Below, one piece after another: positions 9,410-18,009 of a stretch of 64,000 bases of DNA. Each line of letters opens with the position of its first letter. Position 1 is the first letter of the stretch. The notes under the pieces are model-generated. The model made no database searches, had not been told where the DNA came from, and was given only the letters and a program-made list of their open reading frames with translations. The DNA comes from Pseudomonas reactans (lineage in GTDB: Bacteria > Pseudomonadota > Gammaproteobacteria > Pseudomonadales > Pseudomonadaceae), in the NCBI RefSeq assembly GCF_013385825.1, contig NZ_JACAPG010000006.1, positions 124,001-188,000 of the forward strand, read 5' to 3'. Position numbers and translations under genes: made by a program.

Positions 9410-10272
9410 CTGAAACCGACAGACTGCAAATAGAAGTCGGTTATTTGACCACCCCAGAGCAATGCAATCCAGCCGGCAATTGCCAGATACGGACCAAACG
9501 GCATCGGTGCCGACGCTTGGGCCTTGCGCAGGCGCATCAGGATCAAGCCAACGAACACACCGACCAACGACGACATCAACAGCGTCATCGGCAGGATCTG
9601 CCAGCCGCCCCAGGCACCGAGCAGTGCAAGTAACTTGAAATCGCCGTGGCCCATACCGTCCTTGCCGGTAACCAGCTTGAACAGCCAGAACACGCTCCAC
9701 AAACTCATGTACCCGATCACTGCGCCCCACAGGGCGTCGGGCAATGTCGTCAGCAGGCCGAACCCGTTGACGATCAGCCCCAGCCACAGCAGCGGCATCA
9801 CCAGTACATCCGGTAACAGTTGATGGTCGGCGTCGATCAGGCTCATCGCCAACAAACCCCAGCTTAATACCAACACTGCCCCAGCCTGCCAACCAAAGCC
9901 GAAGTGCCACGCCACCCAGGCCGAGATCAGTCCACACGTCAGTTCAGTGAGCGGATAACGAGGGCTGATTGCCCCTTTGCAATGGGCGCAACGACCGCGC
10001 AGAAACAAGTAGCTGAGCAGTGGGATATTTTCCCACGGGCGTATCGGATGGTCGCAGTGCGGGCAGCAGGAATTGGGGTGCATCAGGTTGTAGGTCGGCC
10101 CTGCGGGATCAGCGGGTAGATCGAGCACTTCATGGGCCTGGGCGCGCCATTCCCGTTCGAGCATTTTCGGCAGGCGCCATACCAGCACGTTGAGGAAACT
10201 GCCGATGATCAGCCCCAGTACACCCGCCATCACGACAAAAGCCCATGGATGCTCAACCAGTAACAGGCTCAA
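9406..10272 (-). CDS. pilD: prepilin peptidase / N-methyltransferase PilD
   Basis: Inner-membrane aspartic protease that cleaves type IV prepilins and type II secretion pseudopilins after the -1 glycine and methylates the new N-terminus. It has 288 residues. The cytoplasmic zinc module is present (CPHC and CAHC pairs, about residues 69-105), as are both catalytic aspartates ([11 protein letters not shown] and GMGHGDFK). The start is a TTG inside the end of pilC with GGGGAG six bases upstream. It forms an overlapping set with pilC and coaE. Confidence 0.94.
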   Translation of the reverse strand: MSLLLVEHPWAFVVMAGVLGLIIGSFLNVLVWRLPKMLEREWRAQAHEVLDLPADPAGPTYNLMHPNSCCPHCDHPIRPWENIPLLSYLFLRGRCAHCKGAISPRYPLTELTCGLISAWVAWHFGFGWQAGAVLVLSWGLLAMSLIDADHQLLPDVLVMPLLWLGLIVNGFGLLTTLPDALWGAVIGYMSLWSVFWLFKLVTGKDGMGHGDFKLLALLGAWGGWQILPMTLLMSSLVGVFVGLILMRLRKAQASAPMPFGPYLAIAGWIALLWGGQITDFYLQSVGFR

Positions 10273-11477
10273 AACGCGCTCCCCAGCTGGAAGACCGGCA
10301 AGTACATGGCGATTACCAGCGCACCGACAATGCTCCCCAGGATCACCATGATCAGCGGCTCCATCAGGTTGGTGAGGTTGTCGACCAGGTTATCCACGTC
10401 GGCCTCGTAATGGTTGGCGACCTTTTCCAGCATGCGGTCCAGGGTGCCTGACTCCTCGCCGATGGCTGTCATCTGGATTGCCATACGCGGAAACAGGCCG
10501 CTGGCGAGCATGGATTGATTCAATGCCATGCCGGTGGATACGTCGTGTCGCATATGCTCGATTGCCTGTTTGAACGGCCCTGAACCGACGGCGCCGGCCA
10601 CTGAATCCAGTGCCTGAACCAATGGAACGCCCGCGGCAAAGGTCGTGGACAGTGTGCGGGCGTAGCGGGCCACAGCCGATTTTGTCAGCAGTTTGCCTGC
10701 GAGTGGGGTTTTCAACAAACCGGCGTCCAGCCAGAGCCGAAAGGCAGGGACGGCGCGATAGGCGTGGCGCAAGCCCATGCCTCCCGCGAGAACGCCAAGC
10801 GCTACGATCCACCAGGCCTTCTGCATGAATTCTGACAGGGCGATCACCTGCAAGGTAAAACCGGGCAGCGTGCCGTCGACGCCGGCAAACAGGTTCTGGA
10901 ACTGCGGTACGACGTGGATCAGCAGCACGCCGGTGACAAGGCTGGCCACCAACAATACGGCGATCGGATAGGTCATGGCCTTTTTGATCCTGACCCTTAG
11001 CTGCTCACTCTTTTCCCGGTGGATCGCCACGCGCTCCAGCAGGGTTTCCAGTGCGCCGGCCTGTTCGCCGGCGGCCACCAGGTTGCAAAACAGCTCATCG
11101 AAACAGTGCGGCTTTTTGCGCAAGGCGTCTGCCAGGCTGGAGCCTGAGGCAATCGCTTGTTTCAGTCCTTGCAACAGCTCACGCACAGCGCGGTTGTCGA
11201 AGCCTTCGCCGATGATGTCGAAGGCTTGCAGCAGGGGAATCCCGGCCTTCAGCAGCGTCGCCAGTTGGCGAGTGAACAGGGTGATATCCGTCGATTTGAT
11301 CGACGGTTTGAGTCCCAGCAGAATGGGGGCTTTCCTGCGCACGTGTCCTGGGCTGATGCCCTGTTGGCGCAACTGGGCCCTGACCCAGGCAAGATTATGC
11401 CCCGTGGTTTGCCCGCAGACCCTGCGTCCTTTGCGATTGATGCCTTCCCAGGCGTACAGCGTTAAAGCGTCGTCCAT
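10269..11477 (-). CDS. pilC: type IV pilus inner-membrane platform protein PilC
   Basis: Polytopic platform protein (GspF family) on which pilus motors act. From the ATG at 11477 it has 402 residues, near normal; a GTG at 11492 is an alternative. Two T2SF domains are visible (about 70-195 and 275-395), with the QLATLLKAGIPLLQAF and TLSTTFAAGVPLVQAL repeats and three transmembrane helices. It is intact, yet the pilB ATPase gene that normally precedes it is absent: only about 200 bases separate it from divergent pilA. Confidence 0.93.
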   Translation of the reverse strand: MDDALTLYAWEGINRKGRRVCGQTTGHNLAWVRAQLRQQGISPGHVRRKAPILLGLKPSIKSTDITLFTRQLATLLKAGIPLLQAFDIIGEGFDNRAVRELLQGLKQAIASGSSLADALRKKPHCFDELFCNLVAAGEQAGALETLLERVAIHREKSEQLRVRIKKAMTYPIAVLLVASLVTGVLLIHVVPQFQNLFAGVDGTLPGFTLQVIALSEFMQKAWWIVALGVLAGGMGLRHAYRAVPAFRLWLDAGLLKTPLAGKLLTKSAVARYARTLSTTFAAGVPLVQALDSVAGAVGSGPFKQAIEHMRHDVSTGMALNQSMLASGLFPRMAIQMTAIGEESGTLDRMLEKVANHYEADVDNLVDNLTNLMEPLIMVILGSIVGALVIAMYLPVFQLGSAF

Positions 11478-11676
11478 GTCACCGTTCCGCACAGAGGTCG
11501 TCGAAGATTTATAGCTTAGTCAGGTGACGGATTCGGGCTGGCAGGTGCAGCAGGATAAAATGTCAGAATGTGCGACTTGTACGCGATTGAGCGCCTGCGC
11601 ATGAGTACACTGGCGCCGCTGCACAACACGGGGCGCAGGACGCGCCTTGTCATGAGTTCTATCCTGGAGAGTGAAT

Positions 11677-12093
11677 GTGATACGTCAAAAAGGTTTTACC
11701 CTGATCGAGTTGTTGATCGTCGTGGCAATCATCGGCATTTTGGCCACCATCGGCCTGCCCATGTACACCACCCACCAGGCCAAGGCCAAATTCACCGCCG
11801 GCCTGGCTGAAATCACCGCGTTGAAGCCAGGGTATGAAGACACCCTCAACCAGGGCACGGTCCCTACGCTGGCATTGATCGGTGGCACCAGCCCGACGGC
11901 CAACTGCAAGATTGACGTGGCTGGGGACGTTGCCACGGGCGCGGGCTCGATCAGTTGCGAAATACTTGATGCGCCGGCACCGGTGCTGGGCAAGACCATC
12001 AGCCTGACGCGCAATGCCACCACCGGTTGGAAATGCACCACCACCGCTGACGCAAAATATGTCGCCAAAGGCTGCGGCGCTGACGGCGCTTAA
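11677..12093 (+). CDS. pilA: type IV major pilin PilA
   Basis: Prepilin with a six-residue leader MIRQKG and cleavage before FTLIELL; the Glu5 of the mature protein is present. It has 138 residues. There are four cysteines (C77, C94, C120, C133); C120-C133 would close the C-terminal disulfide loop, and C77-C94 are likely to pair too. I chose GTG at 11677 because the GGAG at 11666-11669 fits it; the GTG at 11671 is too close. It is divergent from pilC and followed 36 bases later by an O-antigen-ligase-like gene, suggesting a glycosylated pilin. Confidence 0.92.
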   Translation: MIRQKGFTLIELLIVVAIIGILATIGLPMYTTHQAKAKFTAGLAEITALKPGYEDTLNQGTVPTLALIGGTSPTANCKIDVAGDVATGAGSISCEILDAPAPVLGKTISLTRNATTGWKCTTTADAKYVAKGCGADGA

Positions 12094-12128
12094 CTGCTAA
12101 ACCCTCCACAGGGACGTTGAGGTGGCCG

Positions 12129-13529
12129 ATGGCGTTATCCGTAGAGCAGCGTGGCAATATTTTCCTAGTGGCAGTGATGTGCCTGCTGGTTGTCGGGATT
12201 TGTGCTCCCTTCAGTGGGCATGATCTGCAGCGGGTGATGCAGATCGCTATCGGCGCTTGCGCGGTGCTGTATGGCTTTTCGATCGCTCGCGTTGAACGGC
12301 TGGTGGACCGGCCCACAGCCCTGGGCCTGACGCTGATCATTGGGTTGGGCCTGGTGTCGTCAATGCGGGCACACCAGCCGCTGTGGGCTCTTTCCGAAGT
12401 GGCATCGTTCGTCAGCTGCGGCGCGATTGCGGTGGCCTTCGCCTTGGCGCGTCGCCAGGGCGGTCAGTTTTTAGACCGCGCCTTGGTCCTGTTCGTGGTG
12501 CTGCTGTGCCTGATCAAATCGATTCAATACACCTACGCAGGGGTCCTGGCGCTCATCGGCGCAGAGCGGGTGCTTGACCCTGACTTGCTGCTGTCCGGCT
12601 TTTCCAACAAGCGTTTCTACGGCCAGTTCCAGACATTCACCTTGCCGCTGCTGGCGCTGCCCTTGTTGAACCCGACGCTTTCCCGCTCAGTCAAGGCTGC
12701 GGTGTTCGCGCTGCTGTGCGCGTGGTGGCTGATCGCGATTGGGGGCGGCACGCGTGGTACTTGGCTTGGTATAGGCACGGCGGGTGTGGTGCTAGCGGTA
12801 CTGGGGCCATGGGGCCGGCGCTGGCTAGCTTGGCAATTGGCCGCAATGCTGGTGGGGCTGTTGTTGTATTGGCTGGTGTTCAAGGTGTTGGCGGATTACC
12901 AGGGGATCGAAATCGCCAATGCCGCCAGCGATCGCCTCACAACCACGTTGTCGGGACGCGGTCCGATTTGGTGGCAGGCCTGGCATATGCTCGTCGAGCG
13001 TCCTTGGCTGGGGTTCGGGCCGATGCATTTCGCGGATATCGCCAACAGTATTGCCGCTCACCCTCATCAGGCGATCCTGCAATGGGCCAGTGAGTGGGGT
13101 GTGCCATCGGCGTTGTGCGTCGCCGTGTTGGCCTGGCGCGCAGGCTGGGCCACAGTCGGTGTACTGCGTGAGCGTGCGCTGAGCGCGGAGCCTGCGGACC
13201 TGTTGCGACTCTGCCTGTTTGCGGCCTTGGTCGGTGCGTTGGTGCAGTCCATGGTCGACGGCGTGATCGTGATGCCCAACTCCCAGGTCTGGCTGGCGTT
13301 GGTAGTGGGCTGGCTGATGGCGTTGCATGTCTGGCGAACCCCGCAAACCGGCCAATTGCCATTGGCCTGGGGCGCTTGGAAAGTCTTGGGGCTGCTGGCC
13401 GTTGGTCTGTTGATTGTTATCGCCGTGCGTGACGTGCCTCACATCGCGCGAGCCCAGCAACAGTACCTGGACAGCCATGCCAACATGCTGCAACCACGCT
13501 TTTGGGCTCAAGGCGTGATTGCCCGCTGA
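12129..13529 (+). CDS. O-antigen ligase (Wzy_C)-like membrane protein, candidate pilin glycosyltransferase
   Basis: A 466-residue integral membrane protein with about ten to twelve helices and the central O-antigen-ligase signature (GGGTRGTWLG near residue 208; a large loop with TTLSGRGPIWWQAWHMLVERPWLGFGPM). Genes of this type directly after pilA in pseudomonads (TfpO/PilO) or in Neisseria (PglL) transfer glycans from lipid carrier to pilin. GAGG six bases before the ATG at 12129 sets the start. The substrate is inferred from position only; it could also serve another polysaccharide. Confidence 0.72.
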   Translation: MALSVEQRGNIFLVAVMCLLVVGICAPFSGHDLQRVMQIAIGACAVLYGFSIARVERLVDRPTALGLTLIIGLGLVSSMRAHQPLWALSEVASFVSCGAIAVAFALARRQGGQFLDRALVLFVVLLCLIKSIQYTYAGVLALIGAERVLDPDLLLSGFSNKRFYGQFQTFTLPLLALPLLNPTLSRSVKAAVFALLCAWWLIAIGGGTRGTWLGIGTAGVVLAVLGPWGRRWLAWQLAAMLVGLLLYWLVFKVLADYQGIEIANAASDRLTTTLSGRGPIWWQAWHMLVERPWLGFGPMHFADIANSIAAHPHQAILQWASEWGVPSALCVAVLAWRAGWATVGVLRERALSAEPADLLRLCLFAALVGALVQSMVDGVIVMPNSQVWLALVVGWLMALHVWRTPQTGQLPLAWGAWKVLGLLAVGLLIVIAVRDVPHIARAQQQYLDSHANMLQPRFWAQGVIAR

Positions 13530-13577
13530 CGGCGGCAAGTTGCCGGACTCCCGATGCGGTGCTAGCTTTAGCCCACC

Positions 13578-13650
13578 GCCCGTGTAGCTCAGCCGGTAGA
13601 GCAGCGCACTCGTAACGCGAAGGTCGCAGGTTCGACTCCTGTCTCGGGCA
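13578..13650 (+). tRNA. tRNA-Thr (CGT), no encoded CCA
   Basis: A 73-base cloverleaf: D arm GCTC/GAGC, anticodon CGT in CTCGTAA, T arm GCAGG TTCGACT CCTGT. Unlike the other tRNA genes here, the 3' end reads GGGCA followed by AAA rather than CCA. The acceptor stem GCCCGTG/CTCGGGC has one T-T mismatch and the anticodon stem ends in an A-C mismatch. It may be functional with CCA added by enzyme, or it may mark an old integration boundary. Confidence 0.82.
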
Positions 13651-13795
13651 AAAAGGCAACATCGGCAGCACTGTTTTCAGTTGATCCCAGAATGGTTCTG
13701 AAGGCCAGACGAGCTGGCATTTGCGCCCGCTCTTTTGTATCTGCGCAACCTTGATGACCCAGATGCATCCCCATTCCTCGATCTAAGAGAACGAC

Positions 13796-14101
13796 ATGAC
13801 CACGACTGAAATGACCCAGGAAGCTCGGCACGAAGAAGCACTCAAAAAATACCTTGAGGACACGCCGCAGCTTAAAGAAGAGATCAAGGACCTGAGCGCC
13901 GATGATCAGCGCGACCAGATCCAGTGGGCATTCGAGGACGAGGCCGAGAGCCAGGGCTACCAGCCTTGGGAGCTGACCCTCAAGTACACCTCGACACCGG
14001 AAGAGTTTGAAGCGGCACGACTGGCCTTGCACAAAGAGGCGGCCGAGGTGCTCGGTGTCGAATGGGAAGAGTATTGCGAGATGAATGACTTAGTGGTTTA
14101 G
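13796..14101 (+). CDS. small acidic conserved protein, DUF6388-like
   Basis: A 101-residue, strongly acidic, helical cytosolic protein without signal peptide or recognised catalytic motif. It resembles a Pseudomonas family I recall as DUF6388; the label is tentative. ATG at 13796 with AAGAGA upstream. It stands alone between tRNA-Thr and a REPIN. The function is unknown. Confidence 0.75.
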   Translation: MTTTEMTQEARHEEALKKYLEDTPQLKEEIKDLSADDQRDQIQWAFEDEAESQGYQPWELTLKYTSTPEEFEAARLALHKEAAEVLGVEWEEYCEMNDLVV

Positions 14102-14109
14102 AAACTGTC

Positions 14110-14209
14110 TGTAGGAGCGAGCTTGCTCGCGAAAAACTCAAGGGCGCCGCGTGCCGTCAGCGTTCACGCGTTATCGTTAACGTTTTTCGCGAGCAAGCTC
14201 GCTCCTACA
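14110..14209. repeat. REPIN of a second sequence class
   Basis: Inverted arms TGTAGGAGCGAGCTTGCTCG... around a 45-base unique spacer. The arm core GCGAGCTTGCTCGC differs from the GCCGGCTTGCCGGC core of the other REPs in this window. It lies between the DUF6388-like gene and nadC, which converge on it. Confidence 0.85.
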
Positions 14210-14220
14210 ATTAAGGCCCT

Positions 14221-15069
14221 TCAGATACTAAGGCGCATCGACAAATCCACCGCCTTCACATCCTTGGTCATCGCACCAATCGAGATGTAATCCACCCCGG
14301 TCTCAGCGATGGGCAGCAGGGTGCTTTCATTGATCCCGCCACTGGCCTCCAGTTTCGCCTTGCCGCCGTTCAGGCGCACGGCTTCACGCATATCGTCCAG
14401 GCTCAGCTCATCGAGCATGATGATATCCGCGCCCGCCGCCAGGGCTTCGCGCAGCTCATCCAGGCTTTCCACTTCGATTTCCACTGGCTTGCCGGGCGCG
14501 ATCTTGTGGGCGGCGGTGATCGCCTGAGCAATGCCGCCACAGGCCGCGATATGGTTTTCCTTGATCAGGAACGCGTCATACAAACCGATACGGTGGTTGT
14601 GGCAGCTGCCGCAGGTTACGGCGTACTTTTGCGCCAGGCGCAGCCCCGGCAAGGTTTTGCGGGTGTCCAGCAGCTTGACCTGGGTACTGGCGACAAAATC
14701 CGCCAAGGATTGCGCGCGTGTGGCGACCCCGGACAGCAACTGCAGGAAGTTCAGCGCGCAGCGTTCACCGCTGAGCAGCGAGCGTGCCGGGCCTTCAAGG
14801 TGGAACAGCACCTGGTTGGGGTTGACGCGCTCACCGTCGGCCACTTGCCAATGCACGGCGACCCGTGGGTCCAGCTGGCGGAACACTGCATCCACCCAGG
14901 CCGTACCGGCGATGACCGCGGCGTCACGGGTAATGATGGTCGCCGTGGCCAGCCGTTCGGCCGGGATCAACTGTGCAGTGATGTCGCCGCTGCCGATATC
15001 TTCCAGCAGTGCGCGGCGCACGTTGGCTTCGATTTCGGCGGTGAGGTCGGCAAGACGGAGATTCGGCAT
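14221..15069 (-). CDS. nadC: nicotinate-nucleotide pyrophosphorylase (carboxylating)
   Basis: Quinolinate phosphoribosyltransferase of de novo NAD synthesis; it makes nicotinate mononucleotide from quinolinate and PRPP. It has 282 residues. The [14 protein letters not shown] start, the [10 protein letters not shown] substrate-binding motif, the [17 protein letters not shown] segment and the EVE...GADIIMLDE barrel strands are all present. The ATG at 15069 has GGAG upstream, and the in-frame extension above it is unlike the family. It is monocistronic. Confidence 0.96.
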   Translation of the reverse strand: MPNLRLADLTAEIEANVRRALLEDIGSGDITAQLIPAERLATATIITRDAAVIAGTAWVDAVFRQLDPRVAVHWQVADGERVNPNQVLFHLEGPARSLLSGERCALNFLQLLSGVATRAQSLADFVASTQVKLLDTRKTLPGLRLAQKYAVTCGSCHNHRIGLYDAFLIKENHIAACGGIAQAITAAHKIAPGKPVEIEVESLDELREALAAGADIIMLDELSLDDMREAVRLNGGKAKLEASGGINESTLLPIAETGVDYISIGAMTKDVKAVDLSMRLSI

Positions 15070-15087
15070 AACAGGCTCCACAGACAA

Positions 15088-15110
15088 AGTGCCCCGATTA
15101 TAGGGGCACT
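15088..15110 (-). promoter_or_regulatory. nadC -10 element inside an 8-bp inverted repeat
   Basis: On the minus strand TATAAT lies between the arms AGTGCCCC and GGGGCACT, about 20 bases upstream of the nadC ATG. The arms could be an operator overlapping the promoter. No strong -35 is visible. Confidence 0.5.
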
Positions 15111-15260
15111 GCGCGCTCGAACCCAGGCTCACCACTCATTTACCGCGCAAAGGCAGAGTTTGCTGGCGCAACCCCCCTCATTTGCCAGATAATCTCGCGC
15201 CTTGCAATTGGCGTCATAGCTTTGACGTTCAGACCAATACCGCCGTTTCAGGAGGCCAGG

Positions 15261-17384
15261 ATGCACAATGACGGAAAGGTGGTGCCCTTCAACAAGGCGC
15301 CCGCCACGCCATCGCCGCTCGCCCGACTGCCGGTGGTGTTGCTGCAGGTCCGCGACAAGGCAGCACAACAGTTGCAGCAGGGGCTGCAGGATTTGTTCGA
15401 TAACGCCGACGACACCTTGTTCGAAATGGCCGACAAGGCGCGCAACAACCTCGACCACCATATTTTCTTCGAGGCCATGCGCGACCTGCGCCTCAAGCGC
15501 AAGAATTTCGAGCGTGTGTTCATGGAGCGCCTGTTTGAAGCCTTCGCCAGCCTGGGTCAGGCAGGGCGCGGGGAATTGCAGTTGGTGCCGGTGGTTTCCT
15601 ACGACGCAGCACCGGGCTCATCCAGGGATGACCTGGAAAAAGCCGTTGCGCTTGAGGCCATGCTGGGTCGGGTGCGGCACCGTGATGGCTTGGCCTTGGC
15701 GCAACTCACGGCTCGCTTGAGCGCGTTGCTCGGCAATCGCCTGGATGATCGTGAAAACCCACTGGGGCCTGCACTGCTGTGTGAGTTCTTCCTGCGGGCG
15801 GGGCGCAGCCTGGGCGTGGAGATTCGCGTCAAACTGATCATGCTCAAGTTGTTTGAAAAGTACGTGCTCAGTGACGCCGACCAACTGTACGGCGAAGCCA
15901 ATCAATTGCTGGTCGCGACCGGTGTGTTGCCGGAGCTCAAAGCCGTACCGTCGCGGCGGCTTGAGGCGCCTGAGTCCCGCAAACTGCCGCGCGAAGAAAC
16001 CTTGCCGCCTGTCGACGAAAATGGCCAGGAAGCCTTCGCCGCGCTCCAGCCGTTGCTCGCCGCGGTACGCGGTAGCGTGGCGCCGACCCTTGAAGCCAGC
16101 GCCGAACCCTTGCCCATTGCCACCCGTGACCTGCTGCGCTTGCTCTCCCATTTGCAGCAGTACGTGCCGGAGCCTGAGGTCGAGGATGATTTCGACCTGC
16201 GCAACCAGCTTGAGCAGTTGCTCACTCGCGTCAGCGTCAAGAGTGGCAAGTCGCGGGTGGTGGAGGAGGCGGACGAAGATGTGATCAACCTGATCGCGCT
16301 GCTGTTCGAATTCATCCTCAACGACCGCGCCGTGCCCGATGCCTTCAAGGCCTTGATCGGCCGTCTGCAGATCCCGATGCTGAAGGTGGCGGTGCTGGAC
16401 AAGAGCCTCTTCAGTCGTGCCAGCCACCCGGCGCGACGCCTGCTCAATGAAATCGCGGCCGCGGCCATGGGCGGCAGCCAGCGCGACCACTTGTATCTGC
16501 GCATCGAGCAGGTGGTGCAGCGCTTACTCAACGAGTTTGTCGAAGATCCGGCGATTTTCTGCCAATTGCTCGCCGAGTTCAGTGCATTCACTGCCGATGA
16601 GCGGCGGCGCAGCGATTTGCTTGAACAACACACCCGCGATGCCGAAGCCGGGCGCGTGCGCACCGAAGCGGCCCGTCAGCGCGTGGCCGATGTGCTGAAC
16701 AAGCGGTTGTTGGGCAAGACCCTGCCGCGCCCGGTTGTGCAGTTCCTGCAACAGGCCTGGAGCCAGGTACTGTTGCTGGCCAGCCTCAAGCATGGCGAGC
16801 AGTCGGTGCAGTGGCAGGCGGGGCTGCGCACCATGGACGAACTGATCTGGAGCGTCGGTCTGCAACAAGACACCGAAGCCGGGCGCCATTTGCTGGAGCA
16901 ACTGCCGGGCTTGCTCAAGGCCTTGCGCGACGGATTGACCAGCGCCGCGTTCGACCCCTTCAGCACCCGCGAGTTTTTTGTGCGTTTGCAGGCCTTGCAT
17001 GTGCAGGCACCTGAAGGTGTCGACGAGTGGATCGAAGTGCACGAACCCTTTGTGCTGACCTCGGCGTCACCTGACCCGGTCCGCGATCTGCCGGACAACG
17101 ACCCCGACCGGATCAAGGCTCACCAACTCAAGATCGGTGGCTGGGTGGTGTTCGAGGAGGACGCGACCACTACGCTGCGCTGTCGGTTGACGGCAATCAT
17201 GGCGCCGGCCGACACCTACATCTTCACCAGTCGCACGGGGCTCAAGGTGTTGGAGAAAAGCGCGGGCCAATTGGCATTGGCGTTCAAGCAGGGCACGCTG
17301 CACGCCTTGGACGGCGGCCCCTTGTTCGAGCGTGCCTTGACGGCCGTCGTGGGCAAGCTGCGACAACTCAATCGCGGCAAGTGA
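15261..17384 (+). CDS. DUF1631 family protein
   Basis: A 707-residue soluble protein of the DUF1631 family found widely in beta- and gamma-proteobacteria. It is mostly helical and charged. The last 120 residues (from about IKAHQLKIGGWVVFEED) form a separate beta-rich segment that might be PilZ-like, but I see no clear RxxxR motif. GGAGG lies six bases before the ATG at 15261, which excludes an upstream extension. It is upstream of ampD-ampE, as in other pseudomonads. Function unknown. Confidence 0.82.
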   Translation: MHNDGKVVPFNKAPATPSPLARLPVVLLQVRDKAAQQLQQGLQDLFDNADDTLFEMADKARNNLDHHIFFEAMRDLRLKRKNFERVFMERLFEAFASLGQAGRGELQLVPVVSYDAAPGSSRDDLEKAVALEAMLGRVRHRDGLALAQLTARLSALLGNRLDDRENPLGPALLCEFFLRAGRSLGVEIRVKLIMLKLFEKYVLSDADQLYGEANQLLVATGVLPELKAVPSRRLEAPESRKLPREETLPPVDENGQEAFAALQPLLAAVRGSVAPTLEASAEPLPIATRDLLRLLSHLQQYVPEPEVEDDFDLRNQLEQLLTRVSVKSGKSRVVEEADEDVINLIALLFEFILNDRAVPDAFKALIGRLQIPMLKVAVLDKSLFSRASHPARRLLNEIAAAAMGGSQRDHLYLRIEQVVQRLLNEFVEDPAIFCQLLAEFSAFTADERRRSDLLEQHTRDAEAGRVRTEAARQRVADVLNKRLLGKTLPRPVVQFLQQAWSQVLLLASLKHGEQSVQWQAGLRTMDELIWSVGLQQDTEAGRHLLEQLPGLLKALRDGLTSAAFDPFSTREFFVRLQALHVQAPEGVDEWIEVHEPFVLTSASPDPVRDLPDNDPDRIKAHQLKIGGWVVFEEDATTTLRCRLTAIMAPADTYIFTSRTGLKVLEKSAGQLALAFKQGTLHALDGGPLFERALTAVVGKLRQLNRGK

Positions 17385-17445
17385 TCGCAACCTGTGGGTC
17401 GAACGCGGCATACTGATCACACGTTGTCTCGTTCAAGGAACCTGT

Positions 17446-18009
17446 ATGCAGTTGGACCCCACCAGCGGTTGGTGCAAGGGCATCCGTCATTGCCCTTCGC
17501 CCAACTTCAACGAGCGCCCCGCCGGCGAGATCTCACTGTTGGTGGTGCATAACATCAGCCTGCCACCGGCGCAGTTCGCCACCGGCAAAGTGCAGGAATT
17601 CTTCCAGAACCGCCTGGATGTCACGGAACATCCCTACTTTGAAGGGATCGCTGACCTACGGGTGTCTGCGCATTTTCTGATTGAACGTGATGGTGCGGTG
17701 ACGCAGTTTGTGTCCTGTCTTGATCGCGCCTGGCATGCCGGGATCTCGCAATTCGAGGGGCGGGACACCTGCAATGACTTTTCCTTGGGGGTGGAGCTTG
17801 AAGGCACGGATGACCAGCCGTTCACTGACGCCCAATATGCGTCATTGAGCGACCTGGCCCGCCAGTTACTGGCGGCTTACCCCGACATTACGCCCCAGCG
17901 TATCTGTGGTCACAGCGATATCGCCCCGGGTCGCAAGACCGATCCCGGCCCGGCTTTTGATTGGACGCGCTTTCGCAGCGCCCTGCAGGATGGAGGACAC
18001 GCACGATGA
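17446..18009 (+). CDS. ampD: 1,6-anhydro-N-acetylmuramyl-L-alanine amidase AmpD
   Basis: Cytosolic zinc amidase of peptidoglycan recycling. It cleaves the peptide from 1,6-anhydroMurNAc, and its loss raises ampC beta-lactamase expression through AmpR. It has 187 residues. Zinc ligands H35, H156 and D166 and catalytic E117 and K164 align with the known AmpD residues (H34/H154/D164, E116/K162 in Citrobacter), so it should be active. AAGGAA precedes the ATG. The stop overlaps ampE as ATGA. Confidence 0.96.
   Translation: MQLDPTSGWCKGIRHCPSPNFNERPAGEISLLVVHNISLPPAQFATGKVQEFFQNRLDVTEHPYFEGIADLRVSAHFLIERDGAVTQFVSCLDRAWHAGISQFEGRDTCNDFSLGVELEGTDDQPFTDAQYASLSDLARQLLAAYPDITPQRICGHSDIAPGRKTDPGPAFDWTRFRSALQDGGHAR

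Noticed and set aside
11516..11670. Sigma-54 promoter for pilA
   Set aside because: TGGCAGGTGCAGCA and TGGCGCCGCTGCA were considered, but the GG-to-GC spacing is 8 rather than 10 bases, so neither fits the -24/-12 rule.
13417..13671. 84-codon minus-strand frame containing a PRQESNLRPSRYE-type segment
   Set aside because: This is the well-known false protein from translating a tRNA-Thr gene in antisense.
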